DNA of 64,000 nucleotides, from positions 1 through 64,000 of the forward strand of contig JACQFH010000043.1 of the NCBI GenBank assembly GCA_016200145.1, given 5' to 3'. The notes under the pieces were generated by a model that was not told where the DNA came from, did not search any database, and saw nothing but the letters and a program-made list of their open reading frames with translations. Position numbers and translations under genes: made by a program. Positions 44,184 to 52,751 of this stretch are shown one piece after another; the stretch's first letter is position 1; the number at the start of each line of letters is the position of its first letter. Origin of the DNA: Planctomycetia bacterium (GTDB lineage Bacteria; Planctomycetota; Planctomycetia; Planctomycetales; Planctomycetaceae).

Positions 44184-44975
44184 CTATTTTTTCGGCCGGA
44201 AGTACTTCATCGATTCCTTGACGACTGTCGCCCGAGTGGCCAGGCGCACCAGCAGCGACAGAATGTAATTCTTCCAGCCCGAGACGACGTATTGCCGCCG
44301 TTTTTCGAACGCCTTGAGCGCCGCGCGAACGACGGGCTTGACGTCCTGCGCCGAATGCTTGTCGAGGAACGCAGGCACCCCCGAAATCCGGAAGAAATCG
44401 GTGCGGGTCGAACCGGGACACACGGCTGTGACCGTCACGCCCCGATCGCGAACTTCGCCCCACAGCGCCTCGCTGAAATGCAGAACATACGACTTGCTGG
44501 CTGAATACGGCCCCATGTAGCCCACGGGCTGAAACGCCGCGATCGACGAGACATTGATGATCCCGCCGTGCCCCCGCTCGACCATTTTCGGCAGCACGCG
44601 CAGAGTGAGGTCGGTCAGGGCCGAGACGTTCAGCCGGATCATGTTCTGCACGTGCTCGACGTCAATCGTTTCCAGCGGGCTGACATAGCCAAAGCCGGCG
44701 TTATTTACCAGCAGCTCGATCGTGATCCCGCGGTTCTCGATTTCCTGCAGCAGGCACGGCGGTTCCACCGGGACCGACAGGTCAGCGACGAGAATTTCCG
44801 TTTTCGTCCCGTGGGCCTGGTGCAGCTCCGCCGCGAGTTGCGTCAGCAACTGTTCGCGCCGCGCCGTAAGAACCAGGTGCATGCCCCGGGCCGCAAGCTG
44901 CCGGGCGAATTCCGCTCCGATCCCCGACGACGCTCCGGTGATGAGCGCCCATTGATCGGCATAAGCCTTGAGCAC
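44184..44975 (-). CDS. Short-chain dehydrogenase/reductase
   Basis: The GTG at 44975 has GGAG at good distance and gives 263 residues. The Rossmann motif is TGASSGIG, followed by NNAG in ELLVNNAGFG, and the active site is NVSSIAAF with the Ser and YSASK with Tyr and Lys. A basic, weakly hydrophobic end (SLLVRLATRATVVKESMKYF) could be membrane-associated. The SDR group with PYSASKSYVLHFSEAL is often called DltE-like. The substrate is unknown. Divergent from nnrE. Confidence 0.85.
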   Translation of the reverse strand: MLKAYADQWALITGASSGIGAEFARQLAARGMHLVLTARREQLLTQLAAELHQAHGTKTEILVADLSVPVEPPCLLQEIENRGITIELLVNNAGFGYVSPLETIDVEHVQNMIRLNVSALTDLTLRVLPKMVERGHGGIINVSSIAAFQPVGYMGPYSASKSYVLHFSEALWGEVRDRGVTVTAVCPGSTRTDFFRISGVPAFLDKHSAQDVKPVVRAALKAFEKRRQYVVSGWKNYILSLLVRLATRATVVKESMKYFRPKK

Positions 44976-45091
44976 GTTGTGCACTCTCCAGGGTGGCGAA
45001 CTCGTTGCATTCTGCGAAAATAGACTCCAATAAAATGCGGATACTAGCAGAACCCGCCTCGAAAGACGACCAACGAAAGACGACGGAACCG

Positions 45092-45769
45092 ATGCCGCCA
45101 CCGCTGACCCGCGACCAGGTTCGATCCGTCGACTCCCGCGCGATCGCCGACTACGGACTGCCCGGCATCGTGCTGATGGAAAACGCCGGCCGCGGCGCCG
45201 CGGAACTGCTCGTCTCGCTCGGCGCCAGGGGCCCCGTCGTGATCTGCGCCGGCAAGGGCAATAACGGCGGAGACGGGTTCGTGATCGCCCGGCACCTCGA
45301 ACTGCATGGCCTTGTTCCCACGGTATTGCTTTTCTGCGACCCGGCCGCGCTGACGGGCGATGCGCAGATCAACTATCGCATCGCCACCGCTGCAGGCCTG
45401 CCGGTGCTCGTGCACGGCGCAGCGCCTGATCCGGGCGAGCTCGACCGCCAGCTCGCGCGCGGCGACTGGATCGTTGATGCTCTCCTCGGCACGGGAACGA
45501 CAGGCACGATCCGCGAGCCCTTCCTCACGGCAATCGCAGCGATCAACCGATCCGGAATTAAAGTGCTGGCCGTCGATCTGCCGTCCGGAATGGATTGCGA
45601 CACGGGGCAGCCGCTGGGCGCCTGTGTGCGCGCCGACCACACGGCGACGTTCGTGGCCCGCAAGAAGGGATTCGATGCACCCGGGGCGCCTGCGCTGACA
45701 GGCAACGTGCACGTCATCGACATCGGCGTTCCCCGCAGGCTGCTTGCGGAAATCGCGGAAAACCGCTGA
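45092..45769 (+). CDS. nnrE: NAD(P)H-hydrate epimerase
   Basis: The ATG at 45092 gives 225 residues, covering the YjeF_N domain alone. Motifs are LTRDQVRSVDSRAIADYGLPG, LMENAGRGAAE, ICAGKGNNGGDGFVIARHL and the VDLPSGMDCDTG motif. It epimerises damaged (R)-NAD(P)H hydrate so that the dehydratase NnrD can repair it. The dehydratase domain fused to it in E. coli is absent here. An ATG at 45035 is an alternative start with a long, poorly conserved lead. Divergent from the SDR gene. Confidence 0.9.
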   Translation: MPPPLTRDQVRSVDSRAIADYGLPGIVLMENAGRGAAELLVSLGARGPVVICAGKGNNGGDGFVIARHLELHGLVPTVLLFCDPAALTGDAQINYRIATAAGLPVLVHGAAPDPGELDRQLARGDWIVDALLGTGTTGTIREPFLTAIAAINRSGIKVLAVDLPSGMDCDTGQPLGACVRADHTATFVARKKGFDAPGAPALTGNVHVIDIGVPRRLLAEIAENR

Positions 45770-45953
45770 AATTTCATTTCAATCTTGCCGATTCTTCGCC
45801 AGCAAGTTACGATTCCGATAGAGTCTGTCTCGCGTCAGCCGCCCGCCGTCGTCGAGCGAATCAGTTGCCGGCGATTGTGGATGCTTCGTGATGAACCGTT
45901 GCGAAGGGACACCAGGTTTGGATCGGCACGTTTTGCCAGGGAGGGTACAAACA

Positions 45954-46394
45954 GTGCAAGTGCTCAGCCTTTACGAAGAAGGTCTGCGGGAAGCCGAACG
46001 GCACAAATGGATCGAAAGCCAGAAGCGGGGCATCGATCTGGGGGACTGGGCCCTCACCGACTGGTATCGCCGGTACTGGCCGCTGTTCTGCCGGCTGAAA
46101 TGCCTCGAGCATCTTTCCGGCAGCCGAAGCTGGTCTGAATTCGCCCCCGAAGATTTCGGGCTGGTGGGCAAATTGATTCGCAATGAAGACCTGTTGCTCG
46201 AGATGATTCTCGACCGCGCTCACGCCGGTATGGAAAATCTCGGAATCCTCGTCTGGGCGCACGAATGGGGCTTGCCGCTCAAGCGCGTGATCTACATCCT
46301 CGAGCAGCTCAATCTGAACCGCGCGCAGCTCTCTCCGATCGACCCGCCGCGTTACGCCCGGCCCGGAACGATTCAGGACGAGTCGCAAGACTGA
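45954..46394 (+). CDS. Hypothetical soluble protein
   Basis: The GTG at 45954 has GGGAGGG eight bases upstream, and gives 146 residues (an ATG at 45888 lacks a ribosome site). The protein is mostly helical with many Trp and Tyr (WALTDWYRRYWPLFCRLKCLEHL) and IRNEDLLLEMILDRAHAG in the middle. I do not recognise a family, but it reads as a globular protein. It ends ten bases before murJ and may be cotranscribed with it. Confidence 0.65.
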   Translation: MQVLSLYEEGLREAERHKWIESQKRGIDLGDWALTDWYRRYWPLFCRLKCLEHLSGSRSWSEFAPEDFGLVGKLIRNEDLLLEMILDRAHAGMENLGILVWAHEWGLPLKRVIYILEQLNLNRAQLSPIDPPRYARPGTIQDESQD

Positions 46395-46404
46395 CGGTTC
46401 CGCG

Positions 46405-48117
46405 ATGGATTCGAGTCCAGGGTCCGTGAAGCAGGCGCTCTCGCCGGATGCGCCACGCGCGGTTCAGTCACTGCGTCAGGTCGGGGGCATGAAAGTTTTT
46501 TCCGCACTGCGCGTCGTGGCGACGTCGACGCTCGCCAGCCGGCTGCTGGGAATGTTCCGCGAGATCGCGTCGGCGCGCCTGTTCGGGCTGGGGTCGGTCT
46601 GGGACGCGTTCTCGTTTGCGTTTCTGATTCCCAACCTGTCGCGGCGCCTGTTCGGGGAAGGCGCCCTCTCGGCCGCGTTCCTGCCGGTCTTTGCGAAACA
46701 ATTGGAAAGCGACCGCGACGGAAGCGGCGAATCCGCCTGGCAGCTTGCCAGCGCCGTGTTTTCGCTGCTGGCGGTCGTCCTCACGGGGCTTGTGCTCGCC
46801 GGCGAGCTGGCGCTGTTGGGCCTGTCTTACGCTTTCGCAGGGCAGACCGAGACGCAGCTCATGCTGGGGCTGACGGCTGTGATGCTGCCGTACGCTCTGC
46901 TCATCTGCCTGGCGGCGCAAGTCACCGCCGTGCTGCACGCACTCGGGCACTTCACGTGGCCGGCGCTGGTGCCGGTGGTGCTCAACGTCTGCTGGATCGC
47001 CAGCATCTGGCTGGTCGATCCGCTGTTCGATCCGGATCGTGTGGCGCAAATTTACGCCCTGGCTGTCTGCATTGTGATCGCCGGCGTTCTGCAACTGGCC
47101 CTGCAATGGCCGACGCTGCGGAAGTTCGGCTACCGGTTCGACAGGCGCTGGCAAGAGGTGCGGCCGGCCGTACACGAGATTATGCGATCGATGCTTCCGG
47201 TAACGCTGGGCCTCTCGATCACCCAGATCAACACGGTTCTCGATCGGCTGATCGCCTGGACGCTGACGGCCCCTCTCGCAGGAGAGGCTCAGGCCCGTCT
47301 CCTCGGGGGCCTGGCGCATCCGCTCTCGCCAGGCGCCGTTTCGGCGTTGTATTTTGGCGAGCGCGTCTACCAGTTTCCGCTGGGAGTGTTCGGTGTCGCG
47401 CTGGGGACGGTTTTGTTTCCGCTGCTGTCGCGCCACGCCGCCCGCGGAGAATTTTCGCGTGTGCGAGACGACCTCTCGCTGGGCCTGCGGCTGGTGATCG
47501 CCATCGGGTTGCCCGCGAGCGCGGGGCTGGTGCTGGTCGCCGAGCCGCTGACCCGGCTGCTGTTTCAGCACGGCGATTTCACCGCCTCCGACACGGCCCG
47601 CGTCACCCCGATCGTCATCGCCTATGCGGCGGGAGTCTGGGCTTACTGCGCGATTCCCGTGCTGTACCGGGGCTGCTATGCCGTCGCCGAGCGGAAATTG
47701 CCGGTCACCGTGGGCATCATTGCCGTGTTGCTCGATTTGACGCTCAACCTGAGCCTGGTCTGGCCGTTCGGCGAGCGCGGCCTGGCCGCAAGCACGGCGA
47801 TTTCCGCTTCCGTTCAGGTCGCCCTTTTGTCGTGGCTGATCCAGCGCCGGATCGGCCAACTCGACTGGCGCCACCTGTCCGCCACCGCCGGCAAAGCCCT
47901 CACAGCCACCGCGACCATGGCCGCCGTCTACTACGCGACCGGCCTGCTGGCCCGCGCTATTCTCGGCCATGTCCACGAAGCACTCGTCCTCGGCCTCTCG
48001 ATCCTCCTCGCCGCCGCCGCGTACTTTCTGGTTGCCCGCTCGCTGGGAATCGCCGAACTCGCTCTTCTGTTTCGCGGCGAGCTACCGGCCGACGATCGCG
48101 ACAATTCGTCCGGTTAA
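46405..48117 (+). CDS. murJ: Lipid II flippase MurJ (MviN family)
   Basis: The 570-residue protein has about 14 hydrophobic helices. Family motifs are ASRLLGMFREIASARLFG, DAFSFAFLIPNLSRRLFGEGALSAAF, and YFGERVYQFPLGVFGVALGT around residue 317. MurJ flips lipid II across the inner membrane for peptidoglycan synthesis. The N-terminus is about 30 residues longer than usual; an internal ATG (MKVFSALRVV) would give normal length. With murA 4 kb away it supports a peptidoglycan wall. Confidence 0.93.
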   Translation: MDSSPGSVKQALSPDAPRAVQSLRQVGGMKVFSALRVVATSTLASRLLGMFREIASARLFGLGSVWDAFSFAFLIPNLSRRLFGEGALSAAFLPVFAKQLESDRDGSGESAWQLASAVFSLLAVVLTGLVLAGELALLGLSYAFAGQTETQLMLGLTAVMLPYALLICLAAQVTAVLHALGHFTWPALVPVVLNVCWIASIWLVDPLFDPDRVAQIYALAVCIVIAGVLQLALQWPTLRKFGYRFDRRWQEVRPAVHEIMRSMLPVTLGLSITQINTVLDRLIAWTLTAPLAGEAQARLLGGLAHPLSPGAVSALYFGERVYQFPLGVFGVALGTVLFPLLSRHAARGEFSRVRDDLSLGLRLVIAIGLPASAGLVLVAEPLTRLLFQHGDFTASDTARVTPIVIAYAAGVWAYCAIPVLYRGCYAVAERKLPVTVGIIAVLLDLTLNLSLVWPFGERGLAASTAISASVQVALLSWLIQRRIGQLDWRHLSATAGKALTATATMAAVYYATGLLARAILGHVHEALVLGLSILLAAAAYFLVARSLGIAELALLFRGELPADDRDNSSG

Positions 48118-48159
48118 TTGAAGCGCAGCCGGGACACGCGAGACTGATTTCCAATCTGA

Positions 48160-48282
48160 AGAATCACAACCATTCTTTTCTTTGGCCAGTTCAATGACAA
48201 AGCCACCTTTGAAGCCGGAGTCGGTCTGGTTTCATTGGGCGACGAGGAGGACGGAATGGTCAACCGCGTCATACCGATTTAA
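48160..48282 (+). pseudogene. Possible gene remnant downstream of murJ
   Basis: A 40-codon stretch after a TGA has no start codon but reads like protein (TTILFFGQFNDKATFEAG, GLVSLGDEEDGMVNRVIPI) up to a TAA. It overlaps the end of the opposing hypothetical gene by a few bases. It may be the last piece of a decayed gene. It is too short to identify. Confidence 0.22.
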
Positions 48283-48494
48283 TTCGACCTTCCAGGCTTT
48301 AGCCGGTATGGAAGTCCCGTAATTCCCTGATAGGTCAATCCACCGTCTTTTGAATGCGCCAGCAAATCGTACGGCTCGCCGTCTTCGTCCCAGTCGATTG
48401 CAATACGTTTCTTCGTTACGACAGCGTCCTTCACTCCAAAGTCGTATTCATTGAGGTCGACGTCGTAGAATAAGCAGCCCGTCAATTTGGCCAT
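48279..48494 (-). CDS. Hypothetical small protein
   Basis: The ATG at 48494 has GAGGAG nine bases upstream and gives 71 residues. The product is acidic with a YDVDLNEYDFG region, AIDWDEDGEPYDLLAH and a basic end. No family is recognised. It is a plausible soluble small protein and might be an accessory or immunity-type gene, though nothing shows this. It lies upstream of no other minus-strand gene within 150 bases. Confidence 0.55.
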   Translation of the reverse strand: MAKLTGCLFYDVDLNEYDFGVKDAVVTKKRIAIDWDEDGEPYDLLAHSKDGGLTYQGITGLPYRLKPGRSN

Positions 48495-48651
48495 TCGGAG
48501 CACTCCTCGAAACCCGGTGGATACTTGGCTGGTGACCGAATTCAATATCCATGCTCTATCAGCAATCCGTCGATGTTTGCCTCCCCGATTCGACGTCGGG
48601 GTGCAGCTTGACGAGCTCAGTCCAGGGCTTCAGTGAATGAACGGACAAAAG

Positions 48652-49053
48652 TCACCCCTTCGCTACGAATACGGCTGTGGCCGCGATTTCCTGGGCGATG
48701 ATCTTTTGAGCCGGTTTGTCGGCGGGCCAGCCGGTTACATCAGCATGATTCGGATTATTGCTGGTCGGCTTCGCTTGGACGAGAAGCTGCTGCCCTGTGC
48801 AAACGGTGACCCGGATGTCGCCCCGTCCGTACAGTGTTTTGCCGCTTGCATCGGCGACGTCCTCGCCCACAGACCAAAGCTCCTCCTCGATCGCGAGAAG
48901 GTGCCGAGTCACGGAAAGATCTCGATAGGGATGCGGAATGAACGTATCGGGCTTCAATGTCTGGTTGCTTCGGCGGATATGGCTGCTATGCACGACGTAT
49001 CGCGCCAGCGTCTCTTCCGCTCCCACGTCCGGCACATTGGCTTGGTCGATCAT
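48652..49053 (-). CDS. Hypothetical protein, third gene of an overlapping cassette
   Basis: The ATG at 49053 overlaps the stop of the preceding gene by four bases (ATGA). The 133-residue product is not recognised. It contains DTFIPHPYRDLSVTRHLLAIEEELWSVG, and CTGQQLLVQAKPTSNN. It is last of three minus-strand genes with ATGA overlaps. Tight coupling suggests the proteins act together. Confidence 0.65.
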   Translation of the reverse strand: MIDQANVPDVGAEETLARYVVHSSHIRRSNQTLKPDTFIPHPYRDLSVTRHLLAIEEELWSVGEDVADASGKTLYGRGDIRVTVCTGQQLLVQAKPTSNNPNHADVTGWPADKPAQKIIAQEIAATAVFVAKG

Positions 49054-49508
49054 GCCGGCTGAACCCGCCGAATCAGGTCCAGAATCCCGTCTGGAACGTC
49101 GCCAAAAAACACCTCGGTCCCATAGTATCGGCTCGAGCCGAAGAGCGCTGCAAAATGAAGGTCGCCTGTGGGGCTGACACTGATGGAGAGCGTCCGCCGC
49201 GGCGATCGGTGCCACTCCAGCGTAAGATCACCGTCAGGTTCCGCTCCGACAGACGGGGAAGGAATTCCAGGAGGCAGAGCTTCGAGGAACTGGTATGCGT
49301 TCCGCAGCGTTTCGGCGCTGACAGGGAGCGCGCCAAATCCATCCCAGTTCGGAGTCTGGCATTGTCCCCAGACGGTGGCCAGTTCGTCGCGCAGCGCGCT
49401 GTCGAGACCGAAGGTGTTGGACTCCTGAAGCTGCTGGCGGCTTGATGAAGTAACTCTTTCGACGAAATGGGCCGCGGTGCTGAATCCAGGAGTGAACGAT
49501 TGCGTCAT
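49050..49508 (-). CDS. Hypothetical protein with an NWDGFGA motif, second gene of the cassette
   Basis: The 152-residue product has an N-terminal variable part, a motif NWDGFGALPVS near residue 54 and TLEWHRSPRRTLSISVSPTGD, ending in a short tail with GILDLIRRVQPA. Proteins with an NWDG motif of this kind are scattered among bacteria, of unknown role and often beside TIGR04255-type genes (from memory, not checked here). It starts inside the stop of the upstream gene by a four-base ATGA overlap. Confidence 0.7.
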   Translation of the reverse strand: MTQSFTPGFSTAAHFVERVTSSSRQQLQESNTFGLDSALRDELATVWGQCQTPNWDGFGALPVSAETLRNAYQFLEALPPGIPSPSVGAEPDGDLTLEWHRSPRRTLSISVSPTGDLHFAALFGSSRYYGTEVFFGDVPDGILDLIRRVQPA

Positions 49509-50293
49509 TTTTCGCCCTTCTCAAAGCGCGAGATGGCCGTCTTCGATATTAAACTAAAAAACGCCTTGTTTTTCAGCCAGTGCATTTTTTTCAGGTAGTC
49601 GTCCAGCACGTCGTCGGCGAGCGAAAGCGGTTGCGTCGTAGAAACGTCGATGTCCACAATGAGCCCGCATCCACCGGCGCTGGCGATTGCCGGCGGCTCG
49701 ATCGCCTGGATGACATTGATTTGGAGCGGCTCCCACGGCACTTCGTGCATGCTCTGAAAAAGGAAACCCTTGAGCGGCATCCCGAACCGGTCGAGAGACT
49801 TCGGCGGAGCCGAGAGGTACCTCCGCGCGCTTGAAAGTGTGACATCAATTCTGTTAATGAACCGCACGCCCAGCCGCTCGACTTCACGCGGCTCGGCCAA
49901 CTCGACGAAAATCTTCCACAGCCGCCCAGCCTCGGCCGAAAAGATCTCCCAGTTCTCGTACGGCTGAAGGCGGCTCACAATGAGCCCGTCGCGCTGGAAT
50001 TGCGCAATGTATCGCTGGTCCGACGACGTCAGTCGAAATCCAAGCCACGCGTCATTTTGAACATGCGCCGAAGGCCCGTCCGGCCCGATTTTCGCTTCAA
50101 ATTGAAGCTTCTGCTGGGGTTGGCTCTCTGGGTAGTCGCGCAGTCGGTCGGCAAGTTGCTGTTGGAGCTCGTCACGGGCAAGCGGCTTCCCAGCCCTGGC
50201 GACCCACTGGATGACCGCCTCAGCGATCGGCGCAGCCGACAGGTGCCGAAAGGTCTCATTGAAGTCCAATTCGAATGCACTCAGAGATTTCAT
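49505..50293 (-). CDS. TIGR04255-like family protein, first gene of the cassette
   Basis: The ATG at 50293 gives 262 residues (GTG at 50296 is possible). The N-terminal segment HLSAAPIAEAVIQWVA matches the start of the sporadically distributed TIGR04255 family, and GLIVSRLQPYENWEIF and RLGVRFINRIDVT fit it too. The family is of unknown biochemistry; scattered distribution suggests gain and loss. It leads a three-gene cassette with ATGA overlaps, so the three products are probably made in step. Confidence 0.72.
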   Translation of the reverse strand: MKSLSAFELDFNETFRHLSAAPIAEAVIQWVARAGKPLARDELQQQLADRLRDYPESQPQQKLQFEAKIGPDGPSAHVQNDAWLGFRLTSSDQRYIAQFQRDGLIVSRLQPYENWEIFSAEAGRLWKIFVELAEPREVERLGVRFINRIDVTLSSARRYLSAPPKSLDRFGMPLKGFLFQSMHEVPWEPLQINVIQAIEPPAIASAGGCGLIVDIDVSTTQPLSLADDVLDDYLKKMHWLKNKAFFSLISKTAISRFEKGEK

Positions 50294-50462
50294 CACAAAG
50301 GTTCGTTGCTCACGAATTCCTTTCCGTGCCCCGCGCTGCGGACGGTGCCGCCTCTGCCCAAGCGAGTTTGGTGAGCACGCAGTCTAACAAATTGCGAGTC
50401 GAATCGACACGATACGGTCAAGAGGCGATGCGCGAATGGATGTTGCTATCCGGGCAGTGGAT

Positions 50463-51407
50463 TCACTCCACCGAAATTGAATACAAGTCATGCCGGCCGC
50501 CTTGTTCGCTGACGATCACGAGCCGCTTGCCGTCGGGGTACCAGGCGGGGTAGTCGTCGCGGTCGGGGGAGGTCGTGAGGCGGCGGGGGGACGAGCCGTC
50601 GGACTGCATCACGTACACTTCAGCGTTGCCGTCGCGGTGGGTCGTGAAGGCGATCTGCTTCCCGTCGGGGGAAAAGCGCGGGCGGATGTCCTGGCCCGGG
50701 CTGAACGTGAGGCGCTGTGCGTCGCCGCCGGAGGCGGGCATGCGGTAGATTTCGAAGTCGCCGTCGCGGCTGGAGCCGAACACGACCTCGGCGCCGTCGG
50801 GTGAATAGGCGGGCCAGTTGTTGATGCCGCGCGAGGTTGTCAGCGCACGCCTGGCCTTGCCCGTTATGTCCACCTCGAATAACTGCTGATGCCCGCCGTC
50901 GTGAAACGAATACACGACGTGTTTTCGATCGGGGGCGATCGCCGGACTGCGCATGCCTGAGAATCCGTCGGCCGGCGGTACGTCTCCCAGGGTCGCACCG
51001 CCGACTTCCTGAATGATCAGGTTGACCCGCAGGACTCCCGACGTTTTGAGGTACGCATAGATTTTTCCGTCGGCGGAAAAAGCGGGTTCGAATTCCGACG
51101 TTCTGGCATCGGGATGCAGCGGTTTCGTCGAGCCGTCGGCGAGGTTGAGGCGCGTCAGCCGATAAATTGTCGGATCGGCCAGCTCGACATAGACTATCTC
51201 GCGCCCATCGTGGCTGACAACGGGGCTGAATTTCAGCCGGCCGTCCCGCGTGAGCTGCACGGGTTCGGTTGCGGAGACCGGCGCGGCGAGCGCCGTCAGC
51301 AGCGCGGCGAGCGCAACCAGCGTTGCGCAAAAACTGCCGGGCGACCTGGAAAGCCACCCTACGGAAATGGGGACGATCTCGATGGTGGCAGGGTTACAGC
51401 AGGGCAT
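50463..51407 (-). CDS. Secreted PD40/TolB-like beta-propeller protein
   Basis: The 314-residue protein has a signal-like hydrophobic stretch (about 28-47) and then PD40/WD40-like repeats with the core FSPDGKQIAF and AYSPDGAEVVFGSSRDG in several copies. TolB-type propellers bind other proteins or surface lipids. It overlaps the DUF1501 gene upstream by 14 bases and is probably the last gene of the sugar dehydrogenase operon. Its role is unknown. Confidence 0.78.
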   Translation of the reverse strand: MPCCNPATIEIVPISVGWLSRSPGSFCATLVALAALLTALAAPVSATEPVQLTRDGRLKFSPVVSHDGREIVYVELADPTIYRLTRLNLADGSTKPLHPDARTSEFEPAFSADGKIYAYLKTSGVLRVNLIIQEVGGATLGDVPPADGFSGMRSPAIAPDRKHVVYSFHDGGHQQLFEVDITGKARRALTTSRGINNWPAYSPDGAEVVFGSSRDGDFEIYRMPASGGDAQRLTFSPGQDIRPRFSPDGKQIAFTTHRDGNAEVYVMQSDGSSPRRLTTSPDRDDYPAWYPDGKRLVIVSEQGGRHDLYSISVE

Positions 51408-52731
51408 CGATGACCCTGCCGCCGGCCAGCACGTTCATTTCGGCCCGCGCCTGCGTGTCGAGCCCGCACAATTCGGCGATTGTCGTCCCCACCATCAGCG
51501 GCGAGATCGATTCGCCAACCGGATGCTCGCCCAGCCGGTCGCTCGTTCCAATGACGCGCCCCGGTTTCACGCCGCCGCCGGCCCAGATCGAGAAGTAGCA
51601 CGGCGGCCAATGATCGCGCGCGGCGTGCGAGCTGATGCGGGGAGTGCGGCCGAATTCCCCCATCATGACGACCAGCGTCTGGTCGATCAGCCCGCGTTCG
51701 TGAAGATCGTCGAAGAGCGCGGCGTACGCCCGGTCGAGAATCGGGCAATGCTGGTCCTGGAGCAGCTCGAAGTTGTAGAGGTGCGTGTCCCATCCGAATT
51801 CGAAGCCCGTGTTGATCGCTTCGGGATGGCGACTGTAGTTGAGCTGGATGTACGGCACGCCGGCCTCGACGAGTCGGCGTGCGAGCAGGCTGCTCTGGCC
51901 GAACATCGTGTAGCCGTAGCGGGCGCGGGTGGCGTCGGACTCGCGCGTCAGGTCGAAGGCCTGCCGGGCGGCGGGATTGAGCAGCAGGTCGTACGCCGAC
52001 TGAAAATTGCGGTCCCACGTGTCGAAGCCCGCGCGCTCGAGCGCGCGGGGCACGGCGTCGAGCTGGCTGACGAGGCCGACCCGATCGCGAATCCGCAAAG
52101 GATTGAGCCCATCGAGCAGGCGCAGCGCGGGAATTTCGACGTCACCCTCGGCCGAACAACCGACCAGCAGCGGATCGTAAGCAGAAGACAAGGTGCCGCC
52201 GCCGTAACCTTCGATGCGGCGGCCGCTGTCCATGACGACACCGCGGGCCAGCGAGACGAATGGGGGGAGAGTCGCGCGTCCGCCGCGATGCCGGGCGATG
52301 ATCGAACCGAAATTGGGCTGGACCGGCGCGGGGATTTCTTTGAACCCGGTGAGCGCCATCGTCCCGGCGTCGGGATGGCCCGGCTCGGTCGTCGAGTGCG
52401 AACGAATGATCGAGTACCGGTCGCTGCGATCGGCCAGGCGCGGAACCAGCTCGGTGAAATGCATTCCCGGGCTGCGCGTCGCAATCGCGCTGAACGGCCC
52501 GCGGTATTCCACCGGTGCGTCGGGCTTGGGATCGCAGGTATCGAGATGGCTGGGCCCACCCCACAGAAAGACAAAGATCACCGATTTTGCGCGAGGCGTC
52601 TTCGTTTCGGCGGCTGAAACGCGCGACAACGGCAGGCCCCAGGCCAGGCCCAGCGAGCCCGCCAGGCGCAGGAACGACCGGCGGCCGTGTGTGCCGCACG
52701 TACGCGTTCGGAAACTGCCGACGTCGAACAT
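51394..52731 (-). CDS. DUF1501 protein, Tat-exported (first copy)
   Basis: The 445-residue protein begins with a Tat-like signal (GRRSFLRLAGSLGLAWGLPL). The DUF1501 core has FVFLWGGPSHLDTCDPKPDAP, RVPYIQLNYSRHPEA-like PYIQLN, VVMMGEFGRTPRI and DHWPPC. It resembles the sulfatase/alkaline-phosphatase fold and is expanded in planctomycetes, usually beside c-type cytochrome (DUF1549/1553) proteins. The reaction is unknown. It lies 20 bases after the sugar dehydrogenase gene, in the same operon. Confidence 0.85.
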   Translation of the reverse strand: MFDVGSFRTRTCGTHGRRSFLRLAGSLGLAWGLPLSRVSAAETKTPRAKSVIFVFLWGGPSHLDTCDPKPDAPVEYRGPFSAIATRSPGMHFTELVPRLADRSDRYSIIRSHSTTEPGHPDAGTMALTGFKEIPAPVQPNFGSIIARHRGGRATLPPFVSLARGVVMDSGRRIEGYGGGTLSSAYDPLLVGCSAEGDVEIPALRLLDGLNPLRIRDRVGLVSQLDAVPRALERAGFDTWDRNFQSAYDLLLNPAARQAFDLTRESDATRARYGYTMFGQSSLLARRLVEAGVPYIQLNYSRHPEAINTGFEFGWDTHLYNFELLQDQHCPILDRAYAALFDDLHERGLIDQTLVVMMGEFGRTPRISSHAARDHWPPCYFSIWAGGGVKPGRVIGTSDRLGEHPVGESISPLMVGTTIAELCGLDTQARAEMNVLAGGRVIDALL

Positions 52732-52751
52732 TCTTACGATGTTACAACGCC

